From Mycobacterium simulans (GTDB taxonomy: Bacteria; Actinomycetota; Actinomycetes; Mycobacteriales; Mycobacteriaceae), in contig NZ_OCVX01000005.1 of NCBI RefSeq assembly GCF_900232995.1, positions 575,031-628,872 of the forward strand: a DNA stretch of 53,842 bases. Direction: 5' to 3'. The position numbers were made by a program, and so were the translations under genes. The notes beneath the pieces are model-generated. The model was given only the letters and a program-made list of their open reading frames with translations. It did not search any database and was not told the origin of the DNA. This document shows positions 39,870 through 47,645 of this stretch, piece by piece (position 1 is the stretch's first letter; each line of letters opens with the position of its first letter).

Positions 39870-41108
39870 ATGGACTTCTCTCTCCCACAACACCTTCCGG
39901 GCCTGCTCGCCGAGATGGACGAGTTCATCGAGATCGAGATCAAACCGCTCGAGCGCCAACATATTCAGTACTTCGACCATCGCCGAGAACATGCCCGCAC
40001 CGACTGGGACAACGGCGGCATACCACGGCGCGAGTGGGAGGACCTGCTGGACGAAATGCGCAGGCGCGCCGATAAGGCGGGCTGGCTGCGTTATGGTCTG
40101 CCGGCACAGTTCGGCGGCCGCGACGGCACCAACATCGACATGGCCGTCATCCGGGAGCATTTGGCGCACAAAGGACTCGGCCTGCACAACGACCTGCAAA
40201 ACGAGTCGTCGATCGTCGGCAACTTCCCCCAGGTCATCATGATGGACCGGTTCGGCACCGACGCCCAGAAGCGGGAATGGACCGAGGCGCTCATCAGTGG
40301 CGAGCGATCCATGGCGTTCGGGCTGACCGAGCCCAACCACGGATCGGACGCCACCTGGCTGCAGACCCGCGCCGAGAAAGATGGCGACGGCTGGGTCATC
40401 AACGGCGCCAAGCGATTCAACACCGGCGTGCATCGCGCCACGCACGACCTGGTGTTCGCCCGCACCTCGGGTGAGCCGGGCCAGGCCCAGGGCATCACCG
40501 CGTTCCTAGTCCCGACCGACACTCCCGGCTTCGACGTGCCGTACTACTGGTGGACGTTCAACATGCCGACCGACCACGGCGAGGTCGAGCTCAACAACGT
40601 TCGGGTGCCCGACGACGCGGTGCTCGGCGAGGTTGACCGTGGCCTCGAGGTCGGCCAGACCTTCTTGCACGAGAACAGGATTCGCCAGGCCGCCAGCAGC
40701 TTGGGCGCCGCACAGTACTGCATCGACCGCGCCGTCGCCTACGCCAGCGCACGTACGGTCTTCGGCAAGCCGCTGTCGGTGAACCAGGCCGTACAGTGGC
40801 CACTGGTCGAGCTGCAGACCGAGGCGCAAATGGTGCGGCTGCTGGTGTACTACGCCGCCGAACACCTGGACCGCAACCACCACATGGAAGTGTCCGACAA
40901 GGTCTCGATGGCCAACTACCGCGCCAACCGGTTGGTGTGCGAGGCGGCCGACCGCGCCATGCAAGTGTTCGGCGGCGTCGGCTACAGCCGTCACGAGCCG
41001 TTCGAACACATCTACCGCCATCACCGTCGTTACCGAATCACCGAGGGCGCCGAGGAAATTCAGATTCGCCGAGTGGCGCAGCGGCTGTTCAAGTTTGGCA
41101 AAAAGTGA
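39870..41108 (+). CDS. Acyl-CoA dehydrogenase (ACAD10/11 or LvaC-like)
   Basis: A 412-residue acyl-CoA dehydrogenase. MDFSLPQHLPGLLAEMDEFI starts the helical domain. MAFGLTEPNHGSDATWLQTR is the FAD/substrate strand, VFGGVGYSRHEPFEHIYRHH the FAD-contact loop, and TEGAEEIQIRRVAQ the C-terminus. The linkage to an APH-type kinase and a DUF6285-like protein resembles the C-terminal domain of ACAD10/11 and bacterial LvaC, which process 4-phosphoacyl-CoA rather than simply oxidising acyl-CoA. A ribosome-binding site AAGGAG lies 9 nt upstream. The stop overlaps the GTG of the kinase gene (GTGA). Confidence 0.9.
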   Translation: MDFSLPQHLPGLLAEMDEFIEIEIKPLERQHIQYFDHRREHARTDWDNGGIPRREWEDLLDEMRRRADKAGWLRYGLPAQFGGRDGTNIDMAVIREHLAHKGLGLHNDLQNESSIVGNFPQVIMMDRFGTDAQKREWTEALISGERSMAFGLTEPNHGSDATWLQTRAEKDGDGWVINGAKRFNTGVHRATHDLVFARTSGEPGQAQGITAFLVPTDTPGFDVPYYWWTFNMPTDHGEVELNNVRVPDDAVLGEVDRGLEVGQTFLHENRIRQAASSLGAAQYCIDRAVAYASARTVFGKPLSVNQAVQWPLVELQTEAQMVRLLVYYAAEHLDRNHHMEVSDKVSMANYRANRLVCEAADRAMQVFGGVGYSRHEPFEHIYRHHRRYRITEGAEEIQIRRVAQRLFKFGKK

Positions 41109-42076
41109 GGCTGCAGGAGAGCTTGCCGTCGGTACTGCGGCCGGTACTCGGCGAGGTGGCCGTCGAGAACCTGCGCGCGCTCAGCGGCGGAGCCAGCCGC
41201 AGTACGTGGGCATTCGACGCCGTAACAAGCGCCGGATCCAGGCCTTTGGTCCTGCGTATCGGGCCGCCCGATGACGTGCACTCCGGGATGGAACTGGAAG
41301 CCCGGGTCCAGACCGCAGCCGCTGCGGCCGGGGCTCCCGTCCCTTACGTCCTGACAGCCACCGATTCCCCTGCAGCACTGGGTAATCCGTTTCTGATAAG
41401 CGAAGAGATCAAGGGCGAGACCATCGTCCGACGCATCCACCGGCAACTCGACGAAGCGGGCCGGGCGCGGCTGCTTCGGCAATGCGCTCAGGCGATTGCA
41501 GCCATTCACCAGGCCGATTCGAGTGACCCCAGCCTGCCTCGCGAAGACGCAGTGACGCAGTCGCGCGAGCGGCTCGACGCGATGGGCGACACCACCGCCA
41601 CCTTCGAATGGGCCTTCCGCTGGCTCGCGGCCCACCGGCCTCGAACATCCCAGTCGTCACCCGCAGTTCTGGTGCACGGGGATTACCGAATGGGAAACCT
41701 GATCGTCGACGGATCCGACCTTGCCGCCGTTCTGGATTGGGAGCTGGTACACATCGGCGAAGCCTACGAGGACCTGGCGTGGTTCTGCGTGCGCGCCTGG
41801 AGGTTCGGTGCGCCCGCCAGCCGCGGTGCCGGCGGCCTAGGCAGCATCGACAGCTTTCTGCGGGCCTACGAAGAGGCCAGCGGGGTAGGCGTCGATCGCC
41901 AGGCGTTTCGCTGGTGGCTAGTGCTGGCCACGCTGCGCTGGGGAATCATCTGCCGGTACCAGGCCGAGCGCCACTTGAGCGGACAGGTTCGTTCGGTGGA
42001 GTTGGCGACGATCGGCCGCCGGGTATGCGAGAACGAGTGGGACCTGCTCAACCTGCTTCAGGAAGGCACGCCATGA
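41105..42076 (+). CDS. Aminoglycoside-phosphotransferase-fold kinase (ACAD10/LvaA-like)
   Basis: A 323-residue kinase-like protein. The N-lobe begins LRALSGGASRSTWAFDA, with the nucleotide-binding glycine loop. The catalytic loop is VLVHGDYRMGNLIVDG (HGDxxxxN) and the metal-binding segment AAVLDWELVHIGEAYEDLAW (DWE). This subgroup includes the kinase domain of ACAD10/11 and LvaA, which phosphorylate 4-hydroxyacyl-CoA. GTG 41105 overlaps the dehydrogenase stop and gives MRLQESLPSVLRPVLGE, a sensible N-terminus. The downstream gene starts within its stop (ATGA), so the three are translationally coupled. Confidence 0.88.
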   Translation: MRLQESLPSVLRPVLGEVAVENLRALSGGASRSTWAFDAVTSAGSRPLVLRIGPPDDVHSGMELEARVQTAAAAAGAPVPYVLTATDSPAALGNPFLISEEIKGETIVRRIHRQLDEAGRARLLRQCAQAIAAIHQADSSDPSLPREDAVTQSRERLDAMGDTTATFEWAFRWLAAHRPRTSQSSPAVLVHGDYRMGNLIVDGSDLAAVLDWELVHIGEAYEDLAWFCVRAWRFGAPASRGAGGLGSIDSFLRAYEEASGVGVDRQAFRWWLVLATLRWGIICRYQAERHLSGQVRSVELATIGRRVCENEWDLLNLLQEGTP

Positions 42077-42405
42077 CAGCAGCCTATGGCCGCCCGACCG
42101 CGGCCGAACTGGTGGCGGCCGTCGCCGAATTCCTCGAGAACGATGTCCGCGAGGCAACCAGCGGGCAGGTCAACTTCCACGCGAGGGTAGCGGCCAACGC
42201 GCTACGCATCGTCGAGCGCGAATTGCTCGCCTCCGATGAGTCCAGCGCCCCGCTGGCCGAGCTCGGTTTCGCCGACGAGGCCGCACTCGCCGCCGCGATC
42301 CGGGCCGGCGAGTTGGACGGGAGCGCCGACGAGGTCATCGCGTGTCTGCGCGCACTGGTACGACATCGGTTGGCTGTTGCCCACCCCGGATATGACAGCG
42401 AATAG
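42073..42405 (+). CDS. DUF6285-like small protein (LvaB-like partner of the kinase)
   Basis: A 110-residue mostly helical protein: PTAAELVAAVAEFLENDVRE, then FHARVAANALRIVERELLAS and ACLRALVRHRLAVAHPGYDS. It matches my recollection of the DUF6285 family that travels with APH-type kinases; the LvaB protein needed for LvaA activity in Pseudomonas levulinate catabolism has this size and position. Family assignment is from pattern memory, not a search. The ATG overlaps the kinase stop by 4 nt. Confidence 0.75.
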   Translation: MTAAYGRPTAAELVAAVAEFLENDVREATSGQVNFHARVAANALRIVERELLASDESSAPLAELGFADEAALAAAIRAGELDGSADEVIACLRALVRHRLAVAHPGYDSE

Positions 42406-42416
42406 GAGCCAGTCAC

Positions 42417-42827
42417 ATGCCCGCTACCACCGCGAAGACCATCGTCGAGGTGGCCAATCGGCTGTTCACGGCCATCGAGAACGGCGACCTGGCGGCGGTG
42501 GATCGACTGTGGAACGACAACATCGCCGTGTGGCGGGTCGGCACCCGCCGGGACAACGACAAGGCCCGGGCGCTGCGGGTGATTGATTGGTTCATCTCGG
42601 CCACCACTGAGCGCCGCTACGAGGTTCTGGACCGACAGATCTTCGACTCCGGGGAGGCCAGCACCGGGTTCGTCCAGCAGCACGTGCTGCATGCGACCGG
42701 CCAGGACGCCCAGTCGATCGCCCTTCGGGTGTGCATCCTGATCAAGCTGGACGAAAATGGACTGATCAACCGTATTGACGAATATTTCGACCCGGCCGGG
42801 CTCGCCCCCCTGCTCGAATCCCAATGA
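42417..42827 (+). CDS. SnoaL/NTF2-like fold protein
   Basis: A 136-residue protein with the cone-shaped NTF2-like pattern: TIVEVANRLFTAIENGDLAA, WNDNIAVWRVG, ARALRVIDWFISAT and DENGLINRIDEYFDPAG. Family members are cyclases, isomerases or hydratases of small hydrophobic substrates, or purely ligand-binding. A TAGGAGCC ribosome-binding site precedes the ATG by 7 nt. It probably acts on an intermediate of the catabolic operon; specific reaction not determinable. Confidence 0.85.
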   Translation: MPATTAKTIVEVANRLFTAIENGDLAAVDRLWNDNIAVWRVGTRRDNDKARALRVIDWFISATTERRYEVLDRQIFDSGEASTGFVQQHVLHATGQDAQSIALRVCILIKLDENGLINRIDEYFDPAGLAPLLESQ

Positions 42828-42834
42828 GGCGACG

Positions 42835-43371
42835 ATGACGACACTGGAAACCCTGCTCAGCGACTCCGACGCCGCCGGCGCGTGGAATCTCGTCCCAGAT
42901 CGCTCGGCCATCACCTTCAGGATCAAGAACATGTGGGGCCTGCTGAACGTCAAAGGCAGGTTCACCGATTTCAGCGGAACCGGTCAGCTCACCGAGAAAG
43001 GCGAGGTGACCGGGCGAGTCGACATCAATGTTGCGTCGTTGCGCACCGGCATTCGGCGCCGCGACAAGCACCTGCTCTCCGCCGACTTTTTCGAAGCTGA
43101 CCGCTTCCCACAGATCGCCGTCGTCGTCACCGCCCTGCGCCCGACCGCCGGCAGGGCGGCTGACCTGCGGGCCAGCTTCACCATCAAAGGCAATACCGAA
43201 CCCGTGCCCCTACCGGTGACGGTCACCGAGCTCGATGACGGCTCGGTGCAGGTCTCGGGAGCAGCTAAGGTCGATCGATCCCCGTTCGGTGTCGACTGGA
43301 ACCGGTTCGGCATGATCGCCGAAACCGCGACGGTAGCTGCAGACGCCCTCTTTGTTCGGGCGCCGCGGTAG
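42835..43371 (+). CDS. YceI-family lipid-binding protein
   Basis: A 178-residue YceI-like lipocalin-type barrel: GAWNLVPDRSAITFRIKNMW, KGRFTDFSGTGQL and RRRDKHLLSADFFEADRFPQ are the signature strands and loop. YceI proteins bind isoprenoid quinones or other long-chain lipids. There is no obvious signal peptide, so this one is likely cytoplasmic. It follows the SnoaL-like gene by 7 bp and is the last gene of the operon, convergent with the Rv3142c-like gene (11-bp gap). Confidence 0.88.
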   Translation: MTTLETLLSDSDAAGAWNLVPDRSAITFRIKNMWGLLNVKGRFTDFSGTGQLTEKGEVTGRVDINVASLRTGIRRRDKHLLSADFFEADRFPQIAVVVTALRPTAGRAADLRASFTIKGNTEPVPLPVTVTELDDGSVQVSGAAKVDRSPFGVDWNRFGMIAETATVAADALFVRAPR

Positions 43372-43382
43372 CTGTCGCTCGG

Positions 43383-43811
43383 TCACTCGTCGCCGCTGGT
43401 TTCGGCGACGTCATGCCGCACCACCCGCAGCTCGCCGTGCGCCATGCAGGCTGCGTATCCGTGGTACTTGCCATACAGCTCCCACGCGGTGACGTGCTCA
43501 TCCGGGCGGACGTCGATTTGGTGACCGTCGGAGAAGTCGAGGTGGAGATCTCCGGTGTCAGTCCAGGCAACACCCGTGCACGTAGCCCCGGCGAAATCGA
43601 AGAGTGGACGCTCCTGGTCGGCTGGATCGTTCGGATCGATAACGACCACCTCCGCGGGCGCGCTTTCGATAACCGGGAGGGTCAGGACTATCGGTACCGA
43701 TATGACAAGCTCGTTGTAATCCTCGAAATTCAGCACCAGACCGTCGCGGAACATAATCCGCTGTAAAGCACAGCCCTCAAGCCATTGCTCGATCGTTTTC
43801 TGTTCGGTCAT
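43383..43811 (-). CDS. Conserved hypothetical protein, Rv3142c-like
   Basis: A 142-residue acidic protein starting MTEQKTIEQWLEGCALQRIM. It resembles small DUF6188-type proteins: an N-terminal beta-rich half (LVLNFEDYNELVISVPIVLT) and a conserved HLDFSDGHQIDVRPDEHVTAWELYG near the C-terminus. No catalytic motif recognised. Length and position next to the Rv3143-like gene match H37Rv Rv3142c. Divergent from Rv3143 (80-bp gap). Confidence 0.85.
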   Translation of the reverse strand: MTEQKTIEQWLEGCALQRIMFRDGLVLNFEDYNELVISVPIVLTLPVIESAPAEVVVIDPNDPADQERPLFDFAGATCTGVAWTDTGDLHLDFSDGHQIDVRPDEHVTAWELYGKYHGYAACMAHGELRVVRHDVAETSGDE

Positions 43812-43891
43812 ATATTCACTCTGGCCCCTATATGTCACGTGCACAACCGCCGCGCGCCTGGCTGTAGGTGGATGCCAGTACCATCTGCAGC

Positions 43892-44293
43892 GTGCCCGAC
43901 TCCAATCACGACCTGCGAATCCTCGTCTACAGCGACAACGTACAAACCCGCGAACAGGTAATGCGGGCACTGGGCAAGCGGCTACACCCGGATTTGCCGG
44001 AGTTGAGCTACGTCGAAGTGGCGACGGGTCCGATGGTGACACGGCAGATGGATGGGGGTGGCATTGACTTGGCCATCCTCGACGGGGAGGCGACGCCGAC
44101 CGGAGGCATGGGAATCGCCAAACAGCTCAAGGATGAACTTGAGGCGTGCCCCCCGATCCTGGTACTCACGGGACGTCCCGACGATGCCTGGCTGGCCAGT
44201 TGGTCACGAGCGGAGGCCGCGGTGCCGCATCCGGTCGACCCCATCGTGTTGGGCCGGACGGTGCTTGGGCTGCTGCGCACCCCCGCGCACTAG
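43892..44293 (+). CDS. Stand-alone atypical response-regulator receiver, Rv3143-like
   Basis: A 133-residue CheY-like domain without an output domain. Phospho-acceptor Asp64 lies in IDLAILDGEATP and the Thr position in LVLTGRPDD. The acidic pair is SDN rather than DD, and the usual Lys before the beta5 Pro is His (AAVPHPVDP), so phosphotransfer may be altered. GTG 43892 gives a protein of the same length as H37Rv Rv3143. Position just upstream of PPE52 and nuo is conserved. A phosphate-independent protein-binding role is possible. Confidence 0.88.
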   Translation: MPDSNHDLRILVYSDNVQTREQVMRALGKRLHPDLPELSYVEVATGPMVTRQMDGGGIDLAILDGEATPTGGMGIAKQLKDELEACPPILVLTGRPDDAWLASWSRAEAAVPHPVDPIVLGRTVLGLLRTPAH

Positions 44294-44301
44294 CGGCTAG
44301 T

Positions 44302-45600
44302 TCAGCCGCCTCGCACCTGCAGGCGCGGGCCTTCTTCTGCCGCCCGAGGCCGCAATTCGCCGGTGGCCGCATCCGGCCTTAACGGCGCCACTGTTTGCGC
44401 TGCCTCCGTCGAATTCTCCGCAGCTTCCTCGGCCTGCGGTGTAGCCGCCCGCAGTGCCGACTCCGGAATTCCAGAACCGGTTGCCTGTGTTGCGGCCGTT
44501 ACCGAGGACGGAGCCGCCTTCGCGGCAGCGTCCGGCACCGCTGTTGGCAATACACCAATTTGCGGAAGGGACGTTTCGGCTTCTGGAGTTTCAGCAGGCG
44601 GTGCTTCCGCTGCCGGCGCAGCGGGGCCGGCATTTTCAGTTCCCGGCTTCGGATCGCCAACCACCGCTGGTTTGTCGCTGGTAAAACCGGCTGCGGCGCT
44701 ATTGCTGCCGGCCATCATCGCGCTGCCGGCTATCATCGCGGCCGGAACGAAGCCGACCGCGGGATTGACCGAGCCCGCGTAGGAGCCGGTAGCGGCGGCC
44801 CCCATAGTCGGGCTAGTGGCGCCAGTAGCGCTCGCAGTACCAACGGTTGGATCGCCAACGCTGCCGCTGTCGACGCCGTAAGTCCCCGCTGCACTGCCAA
44901 CGCTGCCGCCAACGTAGCCGCCGCCGACGTTAGCGGTGCCCACACCACCAGACCCGGAACTACCGTCACCCGCACCGCCACCAGTGCCGCTGCCTGTGCT
45001 GCCGTCGCCCCCACCGGCGATGCCCGTGCTACCACCACCAACGCCGCCGCCGGCAAGACCAGCGCCAAGACCGGGAAGGCCCTTGAGCACACCCGCCCAT
45101 GGCACCAACTGCTGGGCCACCGCCGACGCCCCGGAGTAGTACCCGGCCATAGCCGCCACGTCCGCGGCCCACATCTCCTCGTAGATGCTTTCGGCAGCCG
45201 CTATCAACCCCGCGTTCTGGCCGAACAAATTCGTCATCACCAGCTGCACGAAGGCGTTGCGGTTGGCATCTATCGCCCCTGGATGGATGGTGGCCGCCTG
45301 GGCTGCCTCAAAAATGCTGGCCACGCTACGTGCCTGCCCGGCCGCACCGCCCGCCTGAGCCGCCGCCGCGGCAAGCCACCCCGCATAGGGAGCCGCCGCC
45401 GCGGCCATCGCCGCAGCCGCCGCGCCCTGCCACGCCTGTCCGGCCAACCCTGCCGTCACGGAGGCGAACGAATTCGCCGCAGTCCCCAACTCTTCGGCAA
45501 GCCCCTCCCAAGCCGCCGCAGCCTGCAACATCGGCGCAGTGCCCGCTCCGATAAACATTCTCAGAGAATTGATCTCCGGTGGCAGCGTAAAGAAACTCAC
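44302..45600 (-). CDS. PPE52: PPE-family protein PPE52
   Basis: A 432-residue PPE protein. The N-terminal PPE domain (about 1-178) has FFTLPPEINSLRMFIGAGTA and the WQG turn, ending near VPWAGVLKGLPGLG. A Gly/Ser-rich stretch (about 180-260, GGGSTGIAGGGDGSTGSG) follows, then an Ala/Pro/Glu-rich tail (about 310-432). No SVP (GxxSVPxxW) or PPW motif is seen, so it is neither of those subgroups. PPE proteins usually pair with a PE protein and are exported by ESX systems; no PE partner is adjacent. It sits 8 bp from the convergent Rv3143-like stop. Slightly longer than the H37Rv homologue because of the Gly/Pro tail. Confidence 0.88.
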   Translation of the reverse strand: MSFFTLPPEINSLRMFIGAGTAPMLQAAAAWEGLAEELGTAANSFASVTAGLAGQAWQGAAAAAMAAAAAPYAGWLAAAAAQAGGAAGQARSVASIFEAAQAATIHPGAIDANRNAFVQLVMTNLFGQNAGLIAAAESIYEEMWAADVAAMAGYYSGASAVAQQLVPWAGVLKGLPGLGAGLAGGGVGGGSTGIAGGGDGSTGSGTGGGAGDGSSGSGGVGTANVGGGYVGGSVGSAAGTYGVDSGSVGDPTVGTASATGATSPTMGAAATGSYAGSVNPAVGFVPAAMIAGSAMMAGSNSAAAGFTSDKPAVVGDPKPGTENAGPAAPAAEAPPAETPEAETSLPQIGVLPTAVPDAAAKAAPSSVTAATQATGSGIPESALRAATPQAEEAAENSTEAAQTVAPLRPDAATGELRPRAAEEGPRLQVRGG

Positions 45601-45969
45601 AGCTCAGTCCTTCCAGATCAGCTGCCGGCACCCCACTGACCTCGCGATTGCGATGCGACTACCCAACCCCAGACCTGAGAGTAACAACGATCGCTCCGTC
45701 CGTCGGCCGGTTCGCCTGACATTCATATAATCCCGTCGCTAATCCTCCCGCAATGCCAAAATGCGCATCTTTGACTCGCCTCTAAGCGATCGCTGACATT
45801 TCGCCAGGGTGCGTTAACCGATCCTCGCCTGGACCCCGGCCATGTGCTTCGGCCGTCGCGCGACTATGTTGAAGGTCACTGTGACGGCCCACAAGCCCGG
45901 TCCGTCACGGCAGCCCAGCCACCGCCTGGCCGCCGTGCTGGCGGCCCGTACGACGGATCATGGAGCGAG
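45601..45969. other. Promoter region between PPE52 and the nuo operon
   Basis: About 370 bp without a convincing gene. A perfect TATAAT is at 45726-45731 on the plus strand, which could be the -10 of the nuo operon with an untranslated leader of about 230 nt. No clear -35 is seen at 17 bp spacing (TCGGCC). The PPE52 promoter must also lie here. Confidence 0.4.
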
Positions 45970-46359
45970 TTGAACGTCTACATACCCATCCTGGTGCTGG
46001 CGGCACTCGCCGCAGCCTTTGCCGTGGTGTCGGTCGTGATCGCGAGCTTGGTCGGCCCATCCCGCTTCAACCGGTCAAAGCTGGCGGCCTACGAGTGCGG
46101 GATCGAGCCCACCGATACCGGCGCGAGAACCGGGGCCGCAGTCCCCGGCGCCGCCGCCAGTCAGCGCTTCCCGATCAAGTACTACCTGACCGCAATGTTG
46201 TTCATCGTCTTCGATATCGAAATCGTGTTCCTCTACCCCTGGGCGGTTAGCTACGACTCGCTGGGGACCTTCGCTCTTGTCGAGATGCTGGTGTTCATGC
46301 TCACGGTATTCGTGGCCTACGCCTACGTGTGGCGCCGCGGGGGCCTGACGTGGGATTGA
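45970..46359 (+). CDS. nuoA: NADH-quinone oxidoreductase subunit A
   Basis: A 129-residue membrane subunit of complex I with three transmembrane helices: NVYIPILVLAALAAAFAVVS, YLTAMLFIVFDIEIVFLYPW and LVEMLVFMLTVFVAYAYVWR. The conserved acidic FDIEIVFLYPW loop and YECGIEP with the loop cysteine are visible. It starts with TTG at 45970 (GGAG 5 nt upstream), which aligns with the H37Rv N-terminus NVYIPIL. First gene of the nuo operon; nuoB starts 27 bp downstream. Confidence 0.95.
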   Translation: MNVYIPILVLAALAAAFAVVSVVIASLVGPSRFNRSKLAAYECGIEPTDTGARTGAAVPGAAASQRFPIKYYLTAMLFIVFDIEIVFLYPWAVSYDSLGTFALVEMLVFMLTVFVAYAYVWRRGGLTWD

Positions 46360-46386
46360 TGGCCGAGATGGGATTGAGGTAAGGGC

Positions 46387-46941
46387 GTGGGACTGGAAGA
46401 ACAGCTACCCGGCGGGATCCTGCTGTCGACAGTCGAGAAGGTGGCAGGCTACGTCCGAAAAAACTCACTGTGGCCGGCGACGTTTGGGTTGGCTTGCTGT
46501 GCGATCGAAATGATGGCGACCGCCGGGCCGAGGTTCGACATCGCCCGGTTCGGAATGGAGCGATTCTCGGCGACGCCGCGGCAGGCCGATCTGATGATCG
46601 TCGCAGGGCGGGTCAGCCAGAAGATGGCGCCGGTGCTGCGCCAGATCTATGACCAGATGGCCGAGCCGAAATGGGTTCTGGCCATGGGCGTATGCGCTTC
46701 CTCGGGCGGGATGTTCAACAACTACGCGATCGTGCAGGGCGTCGACCACGTCGTCCCGGTCGACATTTACCTGCCCGGCTGCCCACCGCGGCCGGAGATG
46801 CTGTTGTACGCAATCCTCAAGCTGCACGAGAAGATTCAGGAAATGCCGTTAGGCGTCAACCGGGAGCGCGCCATAGCCGAGGCCGAGGAGGCGGCGTTGG
46901 CCGCCAGGCCCACGATCGAGATGCGTGGATTGCTCCGATGA
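46387..46941 (+). CDS. nuoB: NADH-quinone oxidoreductase subunit B
   Basis: A 184-residue peripheral subunit that carries the [4Fe-4S] cluster N2, the electron donor to the quinone. The tandem cysteines are in FGLACCAIEMMA, further cluster residues in VCASSGGMFNNY and the CxxP in YLPGCPPRPEM. It starts with GTG at 46387 behind GGTAAGGG. The nuoC start overlaps its stop (ATGA), consistent with stoichiometric translation of the Q module. Confidence 0.97.
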   Translation: MGLEEQLPGGILLSTVEKVAGYVRKNSLWPATFGLACCAIEMMATAGPRFDIARFGMERFSATPRQADLMIVAGRVSQKMAPVLRQIYDQMAEPKWVLAMGVCASSGGMFNNYAIVQGVDHVVPVDIYLPGCPPRPEMLLYAILKLHEKIQEMPLGVNRERAIAEAEEAALAARPTIEMRGLLR

Positions 46942-47645
46942 GCTCGCCAGACCAGGACCCGCGGGAAGCAATGGCGCGCCCAGGTGAAGAAGTCGTCGAT
47001 GTTCGCCGCGGCATGTTCGGGGTCAAGGGCAGCGGCGACACCTCCGGGTATGGGCGGTTGGTGCGTGAGATCACGGTCCCGGGCAGCAGCCCGCGGCCCT
47101 ACGGCGGCTACTTCGACGACGTCGCCGACCGGTTGGCCGAGGCACTGCAGCGTGAGGGCGTCGAATTCGAGGACGCGATCGAGAAAGTCGTGGTGGACCG
47201 CGACGAACTCACCCTGTACGTCAAACGGGAGCTGCTGCCGCAGGTTGCTCAGCGTCTTCGCGATGAACCCGAATTGCGCTTCGAACTCTGCCTTGGTGTC
47301 AACGGCGTGCACTATCCGCACGAGACCGGCCGGGAACTGCACGCCGTGTACCCGCTGCAGTCGATCACCCACAATCGTCGTCTCCGGCTGGAAGTGTCTG
47401 CGCCCGACAGCGATCCGCATATCCCTTCGCTGTTCGGGGTCTATCCGACCAACGACTGGCACGAGCGCGAAACCTACGACTTTTTCGGGATCATCTTCGA
47501 CGGCCATCCGTCATTGACCCGGATCGAGATGCCCGATGACTGGCACGGGCATCCGCAACGCAAGGACTATCCTCTCGGCGGCATCCCGGTCGAATACAAG
47601 GGCGCGCAGATACCGCCGCCCGACGAGCGGAGGGGCTACAACTGA
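46938..47645 (+). CDS. nuoC: NADH-quinone oxidoreductase subunit C
   Basis: A 235-residue 30-kDa subunit of the peripheral arm. The C-terminal signature ERETYDFFGIIFDGHPSLTR followed by DYPLGG is diagnostic. An N-terminal extension of about 60 residues (PREAMARPGEEVVDVRRGMF) is typical of actinobacteria. The ATG overlaps nuoB by 4 nt, and nuoD begins at its stop (TGATG). Confidence 0.96.
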   Translation: MSSPDQDPREAMARPGEEVVDVRRGMFGVKGSGDTSGYGRLVREITVPGSSPRPYGGYFDDVADRLAEALQREGVEFEDAIEKVVVDRDELTLYVKRELLPQVAQRLRDEPELRFELCLGVNGVHYPHETGRELHAVYPLQSITHNRRLRLEVSAPDSDPHIPSLFGVYPTNDWHERETYDFFGIIFDGHPSLTRIEMPDDWHGHPQRKDYPLGGIPVEYKGAQIPPPDERRGYN

